From assembly GCF_014982805.1 (NCBI RefSeq), contig NZ_JADCKC010000003.1:558001-622000 (forward strand): DNA of 64,000 nucleotides. Reading direction: 5' to 3'. The DNA comes from Gemmiger gallinarum (GTDB taxonomy: Bacteria; Bacillota; Clostridia; Oscillospirales; Ruminococcaceae). Of the stretch, positions 1 to 8,312 are shown in pieces. Each line of letters starts with the position of its first letter. The first letter of the stretch is position 1. The position numbers were made by a program, and so were the translations under genes. The notes below the pieces were generated by a model. That model made no database searches, was not told the origin of the DNA, and worked only from the letters and a program-made list of their open reading frames with translations.

Positions 1-1
1 C

Positions 2-343
2 ATTGTGGATTCCAACCGCACCCGCAAGGACTTTATCGCCGAGGACGTGCTCTCCCGCCATCCCAGGGTGGTGGGCGTCTACCGCCTGACCATGAAGGCC
101 GGCAGCGACAACTTCCGCCAGTCCAGCATCCAGGGCGTCATGAAGCGCATCAAGGGCAAGGGGGTGCCGGTGGTGGTCTACGAGCCCACCCTGCAGGCCG
201 ACGAATTCTACGGCAGCCGGGTGGAACACGATCTGGACGCCTTCAAGAAGGAATGCGACATCATCCTGACCAACCGCGCCGCCCCGGAACTGTCCGACGT
301 GGCGGACAAGGTCTACACCCGGGACATCTATTCCCGGGACTGA
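2..343 (+). CDS. UDP-glucose 6-dehydrogenase, C-terminal part (cut by window edge)
   Basis: This is the last 113 codons of a gene that begins before the window. The frame is open from base 2 and ends with TGA at 341-343. The protein matches the C-terminal UDP-binding domain of UDP-glucose/GDP-mannose dehydrogenases: it has VGVYRL, then [15 protein letters not shown], then a Rossmann-like segment with a conserved acidic end and the TRDIYSRD tail. The enzyme oxidises UDP-glucose to UDP-glucuronate for cell-surface polysaccharide. The catalytic cysteine and NAD domain lie outside the window. UDP-mannosamine dehydrogenase-type relatives cannot be excluded from this piece alone. Confidence 0.85.
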   Translation: MVDSNRTRKDFIAEDVLSRHPRVVGVYRLTMKAGSDNFRQSSIQGVMKRIKGKGVPVVVYEPTLQADEFYGSRVEHDLDAFKKECDIILTNRAAPELSDVADKVYTRDIYSRD

Positions 344-439
344 TCCGAATTTCACCGGTCCCGGCGGGGCAGACTTTTTTGGAACCGTACCCTGCGGGAT
401 TTCTTGCAACCATTTCACAATCTGCGGAGGAAAACTCTT

Positions 440-1372
440 ATGACTCAAACCACTGATATTGTCGTCATCGGCGCGGGCATCGCGGGCATGACGGCAGCCG
501 TTTACGCCGTGCGCGCCGGCAAGCGCGTGATCATGCTGGAGTGCGAGGCCTTCGGCGGGCAGATCTCCTCCTCCCCCCGGGTGGAAAACTATCCCGGCAT
601 TGCGGGCATCTCCGGCGCCGACCTGTCCGACGCCCTCTACAAACAGGCTTCCGACCTGGGTGTGGAGTTTGCCTTTGCCCAGGCCCAGTCCATCGCCCCC
701 CAGGCCGACGGCGGCTTTGTGGTGGAGAGCGACGCGGGCCCCTACGCCTGCCGCAGCGTGATCCTGGCCTCCGGCGCCCATCACCGGGGCCTGGGCCTGC
801 CCCGGGAGAAGGAGCTCACCGGCCATGGCGTGGCTTACTGCGCGGTGTGTGACGGCGCATTTTATCGTGACGGCAAGACCGCCGTTGTGGGCGGCGGCAG
901 CGCAGCTTTGCAGAGCGCCGAGTATCTCTGCGGCGTCTGCAAAGAGGTGGTGCTCATCCACCGCCGGGACGAGTTCCGAGGCGAGGCCGCCCTGGCGAAG
1001 CGGGTCTGCGCCAACCCCAACCTGACCCTCATGCTGGACAGCAATGTGGTGGAATACCTGGGCGAGGACAAGCTCACCGGCATTGTGGTGGAGAACAAAA
1101 AGACCGGCGTCCGCACCGAAGTGGCGGTGGACGGGCTCTTCCTCTCGGTGGGCCAGCAGCCTGCCAACGAGCGGTTTGCTCCCCCGGTGGCGCTGGATGC
1201 CTCCGGCTATGTGCAGGCCGGGGAGGACTGCCGCACCAACGTGCCCGGCCTTTATGCCGCAGGCGACTGCCGCGCCAAGTCGGTGCGCCAGCTGACCACC
1301 GCCGCCGCCGACGGCACCGTGGCCGCTCTGGCCGCCTGCACCTGGGTGGACGAGCATCCCGCAGCCGAATAA
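440..1372 (+). CDS. trxB: Thioredoxin reductase
   Basis: A 310-residue FAD/NADPH disulfide reductase that recycles thioredoxin. The N-terminal GAGIAGM dinucleotide motif binds FAD. The redox pair CAVC is at residues 134-137, the same place as in classical TrxB, and a second glycine motif (VGGGSAAL) lies in the NADPH domain. The C-terminal GLYAAGDC motif closes the FAD site. The length is typical. The ATG at 440 was chosen because GGAGG lies at 426-430; an in-frame ATG at 404 has no ribosome site. It stands alone between the upstream dehydrogenase and a strong terminator. An NADH-dependent TrxR-like flavoprotein is the only real alternative. Confidence 0.9.
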   Translation: MTQTTDIVVIGAGIAGMTAAVYAVRAGKRVIMLECEAFGGQISSSPRVENYPGIAGISGADLSDALYKQASDLGVEFAFAQAQSIAPQADGGFVVESDAGPYACRSVILASGAHHRGLGLPREKELTGHGVAYCAVCDGAFYRDGKTAVVGGGSAALQSAEYLCGVCKEVVLIHRRDEFRGEAALAKRVCANPNLTLMLDSNVVEYLGEDKLTGIVVENKKTGVRTEVAVDGLFLSVGQQPANERFAPPVALDASGYVQAGEDCRTNVPGLYAAGDCRAKSVRQLTTAAADGTVAALAACTWVDEHPAAE

Positions 1373-1407
1373 GCCCCTATATATAAGCCCCCATATAGAT
1401 AAAAATA

Positions 1408-1452
1408 CGGCGGATGCCCGGGAAACTTGCTCCCGGCATCCGCCGTTTTCTT
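1408..1452. terminator. Bidirectional terminator between trxB and the convergent membrane protein gene
   Basis: A long inverted repeat (CGGCGGATGCC arms around a short loop) is followed by TTTTCTTTG on the plus strand. An A-rich run on the left serves the minus strand. It sits between two convergent genes. Confidence 0.85.
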
Positions 1453-1474
1453 TGTATCGCTGTCACAATCGCTG

Positions 1475-2023
1475 TTACAGGATTCGCTTTGTCTTTTTCA
1501 CCCGCAGGACGTTGTAGGTGCTGAGCATCCGGGTGCCGTACCAGATAAGTCCCAGAGAGAACAGTACAAACACACCGGCCCCCGCCACTCCCAGGGGAAT
1601 CAGGTCGGGCAGGGCGGTCTGGGCAAACAGCAGCACCGTCTGGACGGCCAGCAGCACCGTCAGGATGGGGCGCAGCAGGCGATGTTTTGCGGTGTAGGTC
1701 TCGTCATTCCGCACCTGCTCCGCCGCCGTCAGAGTGACCCAGGCTCCGGCCAGCACCAGCCACAGGTCGGCGGCGCGCAGCACCGGACGCAGCCAGCCGC
1801 CGCCCTCCATGCTGCAGAGCAGCACTTCCATCACAAACTGACCGCAGTAGGCGGCCAGCCCCAACCGGCACCGGGCCCCCAGCAGGGCAGCCCCCAGCCC
1901 GGCCAGCACCGTCAGGGTGACCTCGGCGGTGGAGCTGGTGTCCTGCACCCCCAGCAACGCACGGCCGATGGCCGCAATGCCCAGCAAAAGAAAGCCCAGT
2001 GCCGGGCGGTTGTTTTTATCCAT
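1475..2023 (-). CDS. Polytopic membrane protein of unknown function
   Basis: A 182-residue, strongly hydrophobic protein with about five or six membrane segments: after the N-terminal MDKNNRP, around residues 30-55, 80-100, 115-135 and 140-165. It ends in a basic tail (RVKKTKRIL) that is probably cytoplasmic. AAAGGA stands just before the ATG, and a good minus-strand promoter lies about 165 bases upstream, giving a long leader. I recognise no catalytic motif or family signature. It is monocistronic, with a terminator on its left and a divergent aminotransferase on its right, so context gives no function. Confidence 0.7.
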   Translation of the reverse strand: MDKNNRPALGFLLLGIAAIGRALLGVQDTSSTAEVTLTVLAGLGAALLGARCRLGLAAYCGQFVMEVLLCSMEGGGWLRPVLRAADLWLVLAGAWVTLTAAEQVRNDETYTAKHRLLRPILTVLLAVQTVLLFAQTALPDLIPLGVAGAGVFVLFSLGLIWYGTRMLSTYNVLRVKKTKRIL

Positions 2024-2186
2024 AAGGCAAGTCCTTTCTGCGCCGTTGCGGCAGGAAACAAAGCTGCAAAATTCTGTGAGGAAAGCGGCGTCTGCCGCCT
2101 TGCCGCGGTTTTGCCATGCTTTCCGGCTCTTGCAGGGCCTTCATCTCCTGATGTCACGGGCGCTTTCTGCAACGATCTCTTTTGTG

Positions 2187-2215
2187 ATTGTAACACGCAG
2201 GACGGTTTGCTGCAA
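2187..2215 (-). promoter_or_regulatory. Promoter of the 1475-2023 membrane protein gene
   Basis: Read on the minus strand: TTGCAG, 17-base spacer, TACAAT. The transcript start would fall near 2180, leaving a leader of about 155 bases in which I see no clear riboswitch. Together with the next promoter it accounts for the 306-base gap 2024-2329. Confidence 0.65.
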
Positions 2216-2233
2216 TACAGGCGGATTTTTGGC

Positions 2234-2262
2234 TTGCATCGGCGGGGCAGGACTGCTACAAT
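2234..2262 (+). promoter_or_regulatory. Promoter of the aminotransferase-GNAT pair
   Basis: TTGCAT, 17-base spacer, TACAAT. It is divergent from the promoter at 2187-2215; the two -35 boxes are about 20 bases apart. Confidence 0.65.
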
Positions 2263-2329
2263 GAAAATTATGCAGCGGTCCCGGCGGCACATTCTCGATT
2301 TTCCGCCGTCCGCAGCCTGTGAGGGGGTT

Positions 2330-3502
2330 ATGAATATGCAGTTTTCCAAACGTCTGGACCTGTTCGGGCCCGAGATTTTCGCCGCGCTCAATGACAAAAA
2401 AGTCGCGCTGGAACAGCAGGGCAAGGCTTTGTACAACCTTTCGGTGGGCACACCCGATTTTCCGCCTGCACCGCACATCAAACAGGCGCTCATTGACGCC
2501 GCCCAGTCGGACGAGAACTGGAAGTACAGCCTGCGGGATATTCCCGAAATGCTGGAGGCGGTCTGCGCCTACTACAAGCGCCGCTTTGGCGTGGAGGGCC
2601 TGACCCCCGACCAGGTCATGAGCTTTTCCGGCAGTCAGGACGGCATCGGCCATCTGGGCATGACTCTGTGCAACGACGGCGACCTGGTGCTTCTGCCCGA
2701 TCCCTGCTACCCCGTCTTTATGACCGGGTCCCTTTTGGGCGGCGCTGAGCCCTGGTACTATCACCTGACCAAAGAGAACCACTTCCTGCCCGATGTCTCC
2801 GCCATTCCCGATGACGTGGCCGACCGGGCCAAGTACATGCTGGTCTCCCTGCCTGCCAACCCGGTGGGCAGCGTGGGCTCTCCTGAGCTCTACCGGGAGA
2901 TCGTGGACTTCTGCCGCAAGCACGACATCCTGCTCATCCACGACAACGCCTACAGCGACATCATCTTTGACGGCAAGGTGGGCGGCAGCGTCTTCAACAC
3001 CCCGGGAGCCGAGGAGGTTGCCGTGGAATTCTTCAGCCTGAGCAAGAGCTTTAACGTCACCGGCGCCCGCATCAGCTTTCTGGTGGGCCGCCGGGATGTG
3101 GTGGCCGCCTGCAAAAAGCTGCGCACCCAGATCGACTTCGGCATGTTCCTGCCCATCCAGAAGGCAGCCATTGCCGCCCTCACCGGCCCCCTGGACGGCG
3201 TCAGGGCCCAGTGTGCCGAGTATCAGCGCCGCCGGGACGCTCTCTGCGGCGGGCTGCGGGGCATCGGCTGGGATGTGCCCGACAGCCACGGCAGCATGTT
3301 CGTCTGGGCGCCCCTGCCCGGCGGCTACACCAACAGCATGACCTTCTGCATGGACCTCATCGAGAAGGCCGGGGTCATCTGCACCCCGGGTTCCAGCTTC
3401 GGGCCTTCCGGCGAAGGCTACGTCCGTTTTGCCCTCACCATGCCGGTGGAGCGCATCCAGGCCGCCGTGAGCGCCATTGCCGCCAGCGGCATTCTGGGCT
3501 GA
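2330..3502 (+). CDS. Class I/II PLP-dependent aminotransferase (LL-DAP aminotransferase-like)
   Basis: A 390-residue fold-type I aminotransferase. It has the N-terminal substrate loop NLSVGTPDFPP, the SLPANPVGS segment with the conserved Asn, IHDNAYSD with the Asp that pairs with the pyridine nitrogen, and SLSKSFNVTGARISF with the PLP lysine. The layout resembles LL-diaminopimelate and alanine/aspartate aminotransferases; substrate is not readable from sequence. The frame is open far upstream, but GAGG at 2321-2324 supports ATG 2330. ATG 2336 with a better GGGGG spacing is an equally possible start. The next gene begins 17 bases later, so the two are probably cotranscribed. Confidence 0.85.
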   Translation: MNMQFSKRLDLFGPEIFAALNDKKVALEQQGKALYNLSVGTPDFPPAPHIKQALIDAAQSDENWKYSLRDIPEMLEAVCAYYKRRFGVEGLTPDQVMSFSGSQDGIGHLGMTLCNDGDLVLLPDPCYPVFMTGSLLGGAEPWYYHLTKENHFLPDVSAIPDDVADRAKYMLVSLPANPVGSVGSPELYREIVDFCRKHDILLIHDNAYSDIIFDGKVGGSVFNTPGAEEVAVEFFSLSKSFNVTGARISFLVGRRDVVAACKKLRTQIDFGMFLPIQKAAIAALTGPLDGVRAQCAEYQRRRDALCGGLRGIGWDVPDSHGSMFVWAPLPGGYTNSMTFCMDLIEKAGVICTPGSSFGPSGEGYVRFALTMPVERIQAAVSAIAASGILG

Positions 3503-3519
3503 GAGAGGCGGGAATCCCT

Positions 3520-4017
3520 ATGCCCATTCCCGGCATTCAACAGCCCGACATTCTTACAATAGATACCACCCTGCGCTTGAAAAAGGTGGGGAACAGGTTT
3601 GACTTTGCCCTGCCCTGGTACCAGGACCCCGAGACTCTGATGCTGGTGGACGGAAAGACCGACCCTTACGATATGCCCCACCTCGCAGAAATGTATCGCT
3701 ATCTGGAACAGCACGGCGAGCTTTACTGGATCGAGCTACGCACTCCTGACGGCACCTTTGAACCGGTGGGCGATGTAACGCTGTGGCCGGAGGACCTTCC
3801 CATCGTCATCGGGCGCAAAGATCTCCGCGGTCAAGGGATCGGCCGCCGCACCGTCGCGGCGCTGATGGAGCGGGCCCGCTGCCTTGGATGGCGGGAATTG
3901 TATGTGAACGAAATCTATTCCTTCAACACCGCTTCCCGCGCCCTGTTTGAAGGGTTGGGTTTTGTACCCTGTGCCCGGACGCCCCGGGGCGCGCGGTATC
4001 GATGTCCGCTGGACTGA
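3520..4017 (+). CDS. GNAT family N-acetyltransferase
   Basis: A 165-residue acetyl-CoA-dependent acyltransferase. The diagnostic acetyl-CoA pyrophosphate loop RGQGIGRR follows the beta-4 strand IVIGRKDL, and NTASRALFEGLGF is the usual beta-5/alpha-4 element. It starts 17 bases after the aminotransferase stop with GGCGGGAA as a modest ribosome site. The acceptor is unknown. Pairing with an aminotransferase suggests an amino acid or amine, which is inference. Confidence 0.85.
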   Translation: MPIPGIQQPDILTIDTTLRLKKVGNRFDFALPWYQDPETLMLVDGKTDPYDMPHLAEMYRYLEQHGELYWIELRTPDGTFEPVGDVTLWPEDLPIVIGRKDLRGQGIGRRTVAALMERARCLGWRELYVNEIYSFNTASRALFEGLGFVPCARTPRGARYRCPLD

Positions 4018-4209
4018 CATCCTTTTGACAGCCTCAGGGCCCGGTGTCGGCCCTGCCGGAGCCTGTGAGCATGCCGGCCGCCATCACCGGGATCTCCGAA
4101 AGAGCCCTGTGAGGCCGTATTGCCTGTAAAATCCATACCAGTTTTGCCGAAAAATCTTCCGGTTTTGTCCGGCTTATGGAAAAGCATCCTGCGACATGGT
4201 ATTGTCGAA

Positions 4210-4245
4210 GAGGGAGGGGAAAATCCCCTTCCTCATTTTTGTTTT
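4210..4245 (+). terminator. Hairpin terminator in front of the lipoprotein gene
   Basis: GAGGGAGGGG and CCCCTTCCTC pair around a short A-rich loop, followed by ATTTTTGTTTT. It lies three bases before the AAGGAGG of the next gene. It therefore either ends the upstream pair while the lipoprotein promoter overlaps it, or acts inside the lipoprotein leader. Confidence 0.75.
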
Positions 4246-4262
4246 ATAAGGAGGATGTTTCC

Positions 4263-5258
4263 ATGAAGCGCATTGCCATTTCCCTGCTGGCTGCCGCTTT
4301 GGCGGTCTCCCTCACCGCCTGCGGAGGGCCAAAACTGTCGGACAGCGACCTGATGGACATTGCCCAGCAGCAGGTGTCCTACGACCGGGAAGGTCTGGAA
4401 GTGACCGCCGTGAAGCTGGTCAGCAGCACTGAGGGCAAGGATAACTGCAGCGACGTGGTGGTCACCGTAACTTCGGAGACGGACTACGTCACCTACGAGG
4501 ACCAGTACACCCTGACGCTGAAATACGATGAGGACAGCAAGCAGTGGAGAAATGCTTCCGGTGATGATGTCCAGCGGACCACGCTGCGTGCGGAAGCCAA
4601 AACCATTCCGGACAGTGACTCCCTGGCCGATATTATTTATGAGAATCAGCAGGACGGCTACGGCCAGCTGGAAATCGAGACCGACGACGATACATATCGC
4701 AGCCGCATTATGCCTTTTGATTACACGGTGGGTGAGCCGGTTTCGGGAGTCAGTGAGAATGGGTCGGCCATTCTGACCGTGCCCCTGCAGGTGGAGGGCT
4801 GCCGCTTCGGCTGGCTGATCTTCCACGGCACCATGGAGGCCGAACTGGGCATCTGGCCCGACACCGGCAAATGGCAGCTGCACAGCGTGGAACCCTCGGA
4901 CGGTTTCTCGGTGAGCTCGGTGCTGGACGGCCGCAGCTATACCAGCGATGTCTATGACCGGACCGGCCCCTTCCAGGATTACCCCCGGCAATACACCGAT
5001 ACCATCCACTTCGGCACCTTTGACTGGGAAACCCAGAGCTTCCCCGGCACCACCATCACCACCAACAACCTGACCGAAAATACCGAGGAGACCGAAGAAG
5101 TAGACTGCTATCTGTCGGAAAATACCATGGCGAAAGACAGCAATCTGAGCCTGCACCTCTCCACCTGGTCTTTCTACGCGGAGCTTCCCCAGGATGACGC
5201 CGACCCGCTGGATGGGAACAGCTCCTATCTGGGTGACTGGCACTTCACCCTCCAGTAA
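4263..5258 (+). CDS. Secreted lipoprotein of unknown function
   Basis: A 331-residue protein with a type II signal peptide: basic MKR, hydrophobic core, lipobox LTAC with the lipidated Cys at residue 20. The mature part is acidic and soluble. It has two DxxxY-rich segments and several YT/TDTI strands that look beta-rich, and no catalytic motif I can name. AAGGAGG at 4248-4254 supports this ATG; an upstream in-frame ATG at 4176 would bury the signal peptide. It is monocistronic, with terminators at both ends. Confidence 0.8.
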   Translation: MKRIAISLLAAALAVSLTACGGPKLSDSDLMDIAQQQVSYDREGLEVTAVKLVSSTEGKDNCSDVVVTVTSETDYVTYEDQYTLTLKYDEDSKQWRNASGDDVQRTTLRAEAKTIPDSDSLADIIYENQQDGYGQLEIETDDDTYRSRIMPFDYTVGEPVSGVSENGSAILTVPLQVEGCRFGWLIFHGTMEAELGIWPDTGKWQLHSVEPSDGFSVSSVLDGRSYTSDVYDRTGPFQDYPRQYTDTIHFGTFDWETQSFPGTTITTNNLTENTEETEEVDCYLSENTMAKDSNLSLHLSTWSFYAELPQDDADPLDGNSSYLGDWHFTLQ

Positions 5259-5338
5259 GGATGTTTTGGCAGGCCTACGGCTTAGCCAGGAGCCTTGCTG
5301 CCCGGGCTGAGGCCTGAAAGTTTCCACAATTCCACCAA

Positions 5339-5388
5339 AACAGCACCCCCGCCGGAGCCGCAAGGCATCCCGGCCGGGGTGCTGTTTT
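5339..5388 (+). terminator. Terminator of the lipoprotein gene
   Basis: AACAGCACCCC and GGGGTGCTGTT arms, extended by an inner GCCGG/CCGGC stem, then a TTTT run. Confidence 0.85.
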
Positions 5389-5452
5389 CGCATTCTGCCC
5401 AAAATCGCCGCATAGAATTTGTGAACAATTTTAAAATTCTTGGGTTTGCCTC

Positions 5453-5480
5453 TTGCATCTGGAACAGGACGGGGTATAAT
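5453..5480 (+). promoter_or_regulatory. Promoter of the MarR-ABC exporter operon
   Basis: TTGCAT, 16-base spacer, TATAAT. Transcription would begin near 5487, just before the inverted repeat at 5499-5512. Confidence 0.7.
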
Positions 5481-5498
5481 GTTGCATACAGCAGATAT

Positions 5499-5530
5499 TT
5501 AACATCCGTTAAGTTTTACCATTTGTTAAG
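5499..5530 (+). promoter_or_regulatory. Candidate MarR operator
   Basis: TTAAC-ATCC-GTTAA is a perfect five-base inverted repeat at 5499-5512. The right half recurs as GTTAAG at 5525-5530, 17 bases from its first copy. Both lie between the predicted transcript start and the MarR gene, where an autorepressor would block initiation. Binding by the downstream MarR protein is inferred from position. Confidence 0.5.
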
Positions 5531-5558
5531 TATCTACCCAAGGAAAGGTGGTGGAACC

Positions 5559-6023
5559 ATGGAATCGGATCATGCCCTGAGCGATCTGGTCCAGCTGTTC
5601 TGGCAGATCCGCAAGACGGTACAGCTGAGCATCCAGCAGGCGGACCCCGACTGTCCCCGCACTGAGCTGGCCATGCTGGAGCGGCTGCATTACATCATCC
5701 GGTGCAGCGGTCACGACGGCGCCGTGCCGGTGTCGGCCCTGCCTGAGCATCTGCGCATGCTGGCCCCCGCCGTCTCCCGCACCCTGCGCCAGCTGGAGGA
5801 AAAGGGGCTGGTGGAGCGTATCCCCGACCCTCACGATCACCGCAAGGCACTGGTGCGGCTGACGGAAAAGGGCGAACACATCCGCCTGAAGGCTGAGGAC
5901 CGCATGCGGGAATACATGCACCGGGTCATTGACCGTGTGGGGGAGGAAACCTTCGCCCGCATGCTGGACGATCTTTCCACCTGGGAGCAGGCCATGCAGG
6001 CCGAACTCAAGAGGGAAGAATGA
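5559..6023 (+). CDS. MarR family transcriptional regulator
   Basis: A 154-residue winged-helix regulator. The DNA-binding core is PAVSRTLRQLEEKGLVERIPDPHDHRKALVRLTEKG, with the DxR-type wing that marks MarR proteins, flanked by the N- and C-terminal dimer helices. GGAAAGGTGGTGG precedes the ATG at 5559; the open frame further upstream lacks a ribosome site and crosses the promoter. It is the first gene of an operon with two ABC exporter subunits 69 bases downstream, the usual arrangement for a drug-responsive repressor of its own efflux pump. The ligand is unknown. Confidence 0.88.
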   Translation: MESDHALSDLVQLFWQIRKTVQLSIQQADPDCPRTELAMLERLHYIIRCSGHDGAVPVSALPEHLRMLAPAVSRTLRQLEEKGLVERIPDPHDHRKALVRLTEKGEHIRLKAEDRMREYMHRVIDRVGEETFARMLDDLSTWEQAMQAELKREE

Positions 6024-6092
6024 CCCTTATGCATCACCGTCCCACCCTTTTTCACCAAACATCAAGCCCCGACTTGCAAGGAGGATTGTCCC

Positions 6093-8312
6093 ATGCTCAA
6101 TATTTTCCGTAATCTGGGCAAACACTGGGTCGCCTGCCTGGCTGTGGTGGCGCTGCTCATCGTACAGGCAAGCTGTGACCTTGCCCTGCCGGGCTACACG
6201 TCGAACATCGTCGACGTGGGCATCCAGCAGGGCGGCGTGGACAGCGCCCTGCCCGACACTCTGCGCGACACCACGCTCCAGGCCCTCAAGATCCTGATGT
6301 CCGACGAGGAGGCCGCGGCCCTGGAAGCCGCCTACGCCCCCGCCGATGAAAACGGCGTCCGCGCTCTGCTGGACACCGCCGACACCGAGACCCTGGCTTC
6401 CAGCCTGACCATGCCCGATGTGGCCCTGTATATGGCCGCTGCAGCCCAGTCGGCCCAGCGTCAGGGGGTGGACACCGCTCTGCCCGAGCCCCAGGACCTG
6501 GACACCGCTGCCGCCATGGTGAGCACGGCTGCCGCCCAGCCCGGTTTTGACCATCAGGCCATGCTGGACCAGATGGCTTCCGCCCAGGCAAGCCTCGCCC
6601 CCGATACCGAGAGCACTCTGGCCTCCCAGGCGGTGCAGCTGGTCCGTCTGGAATACCAGGCCCAGGGCATCGACGGCGATGTGCAGATGTCCTATCTGCT
6701 CTCCACCGGCGGGCAGATGCTTCTGTACAGCCTGCTCATGGTGGCTGCCGCCGTGTCGGTGGGCTTCATTGCATCCCGGGTATCCGCTGCCATTGGCCGG
6801 GATCTGCGCCGCCAGGTGTTCAACAAGGTGGTCTCCTTCTCCAATGCGGAGACCGACCGCTTCTCCACCGCCTCCCTCATCACCCGCACCACCAACGACA
6901 TCCAGCAGGTGCAGCAGACCTCCGTCATGCTGCTGCGCATCGTGGCCTATGCTCCCATTCTGGGCATCGGCGGCATCGTCCGGGTGGCGGGCACCGCTAC
7001 CGGCCTGTCCTGGATCATCGTGCTGGCTGTGGCTCTGCTCATGAGCATCGTCTTTGTGCTGATGCAGGTGGCTCTGCCCAAGTTCAAGCTTATGCAGACC
7101 CTGGTGGACCGCCTCAATCTGGTCAGCCGGGAGATCCTCACCGGCATCATGCCCATCCGCGCCTTCTCCCGGGAGAAGTACGAGGAGGAACGCTTTGACG
7201 TGGCCAGCAAGGATCTCATGCGCACCCAGCTGTTCACCAACCGGGTCATGACCTTCATGATGCCCGCCATGATGCTCATCATGAACGGCACCACCCTGCT
7301 CATCGTCTGGTTCGGCGGCCACGCCATGGCCGAAAGCGGCATGCAGATCGGTGACCTCATCGCTTTCATCACCTACACCATGCAGATCGTCATGTCCTTC
7401 CTCATGCTCACGGTCATCTCCATCATGCTGCCCCGTGCGGGCGTGGCCGCCGACCGTATCGAGGAAGTGCTGCGCACCGAGCCGGTCATTGAGGACCCCA
7501 AACCCGAAGCTCTGCCTGCCGGGCTGGACCACAAGGACTGGAAGGGCGTCGTCCGCTTTGATCATGTCCACTTCCGCTACCCCGGCGCCGACGAGGACGC
7601 CCTGACCGACATCGACTTTACCGCCGAGCCGGGCAAAACCACCGCCATCATCGGTGCCACCGGCTGCGGCAAGTCCACCCTGCTCAACCTGATCCCCCGC
7701 TTCTACGATGCCACCGAGGGCAGCGTGACGCTGGACGGCGTGAACATCCGCGACATTCCCCAGCAGACGCTGCGGGCCCAGCTGGGCTATGTGCCCCAGA
7801 AAGGCGTGCTCTTCTCCGGCACCATTGAAAGCAACCTGAAATTCGGCGGCAGCTTCATCACCGACGACGACATGCACCAGGCCGCCGACATCGCCCAGGC
7901 CACCGACTTCATCACTGCCAAGTCCGAGGGTTTTGCAAGCCCCATCGCCCAGGGCGGCACCAACGTTTCCGGCGGCCAGAAGCAGCGCCTGTCCATCGCC
8001 CGGGCCATTGCCAAGGCGCCCAAGGTCTATCTGTTTGACGACAGCTTCTCGGCTCTCGACTACAAGACCGACGTGGCCCTGCGCCGGGCCCTGCGGGAAA
8101 AGACCGGCGACGCCACCGTCATCATTGTAGCCCAGCGCATCTCCACCGTACTCCACGCCGACCAGATTCTGGTATTGGACGAGGGCCGCATCGTCGGCCG
8201 CGGCCGCCACAGCGAACTGATGGAGACCTGCCCCGAGTACCAGGAGATCGCAAAGAGTCAGCTGAGCCAGAAAGAACTCGGCCTCAATTCCACCGAAGGG
8301 GGTGTATCCTGA
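6093..8312 (+). CDS. Heterodimeric ABC exporter, degenerate-site subunit with extracellular insert
   Basis: A 739-residue half-transporter. After the first membrane helix (about 12-34) comes a hydrophilic stretch of roughly 170 residues (35-200) before the second helix, then the usual six-helix domain and an ATPase. Walker A is GATGCGKST at 521-529 and the signature VSGGQ is at 625-629. The catalytic Glu after Walker B is Asp (D649-D650), and the switch His is Gln (Q681). These changes mark the non-hydrolysing subunit of heterodimeric exporters, such as the BmrC/BmrD and TM287/288 types. AAGGAGG supports the start. It overlaps the next gene by one base. Confidence 0.9.
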   Translation: MLNIFRNLGKHWVACLAVVALLIVQASCDLALPGYTSNIVDVGIQQGGVDSALPDTLRDTTLQALKILMSDEEAAALEAAYAPADENGVRALLDTADTETLASSLTMPDVALYMAAAAQSAQRQGVDTALPEPQDLDTAAAMVSTAAAQPGFDHQAMLDQMASAQASLAPDTESTLASQAVQLVRLEYQAQGIDGDVQMSYLLSTGGQMLLYSLLMVAAAVSVGFIASRVSAAIGRDLRRQVFNKVVSFSNAETDRFSTASLITRTTNDIQQVQQTSVMLLRIVAYAPILGIGGIVRVAGTATGLSWIIVLAVALLMSIVFVLMQVALPKFKLMQTLVDRLNLVSREILTGIMPIRAFSREKYEEERFDVASKDLMRTQLFTNRVMTFMMPAMMLIMNGTTLLIVWFGGHAMAESGMQIGDLIAFITYTMQIVMSFLMLTVISIMLPRAGVAADRIEEVLRTEPVIEDPKPEALPAGLDHKDWKGVVRFDHVHFRYPGADEDALTDIDFTAEPGKTTAIIGATGCGKSTLLNLIPRFYDATEGSVTLDGVNIRDIPQQTLRAQLGYVPQKGVLFSGTIESNLKFGGSFITDDDMHQAADIAQATDFITAKSEGFASPIAQGGTNVSGGQKQRLSIARAIAKAPKVYLFDDSFSALDYKTDVALRRALREKTGDATVIIVAQRISTVLHADQILVLDEGRIVGRGRHSELMETCPEYQEIAKSQLSQKELGLNSTEGGVS

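Noticed and set aside
357-380. Terminator after the UDP-glucose dehydrogenase gene
   Set aside because: There is a TTTTTT run, but the preceding GTCCCGG/GGGCAGAC pairing is only three outer base pairs plus mismatches.
1427-2329. Long N-terminal extension of the aminotransferase (frame open from 1427)
   Set aside because: It lies antisense to a membrane protein gene and across two promoters, has no ribosome site, and looks like GC-rich shadow translation. The real start is at about 2330.
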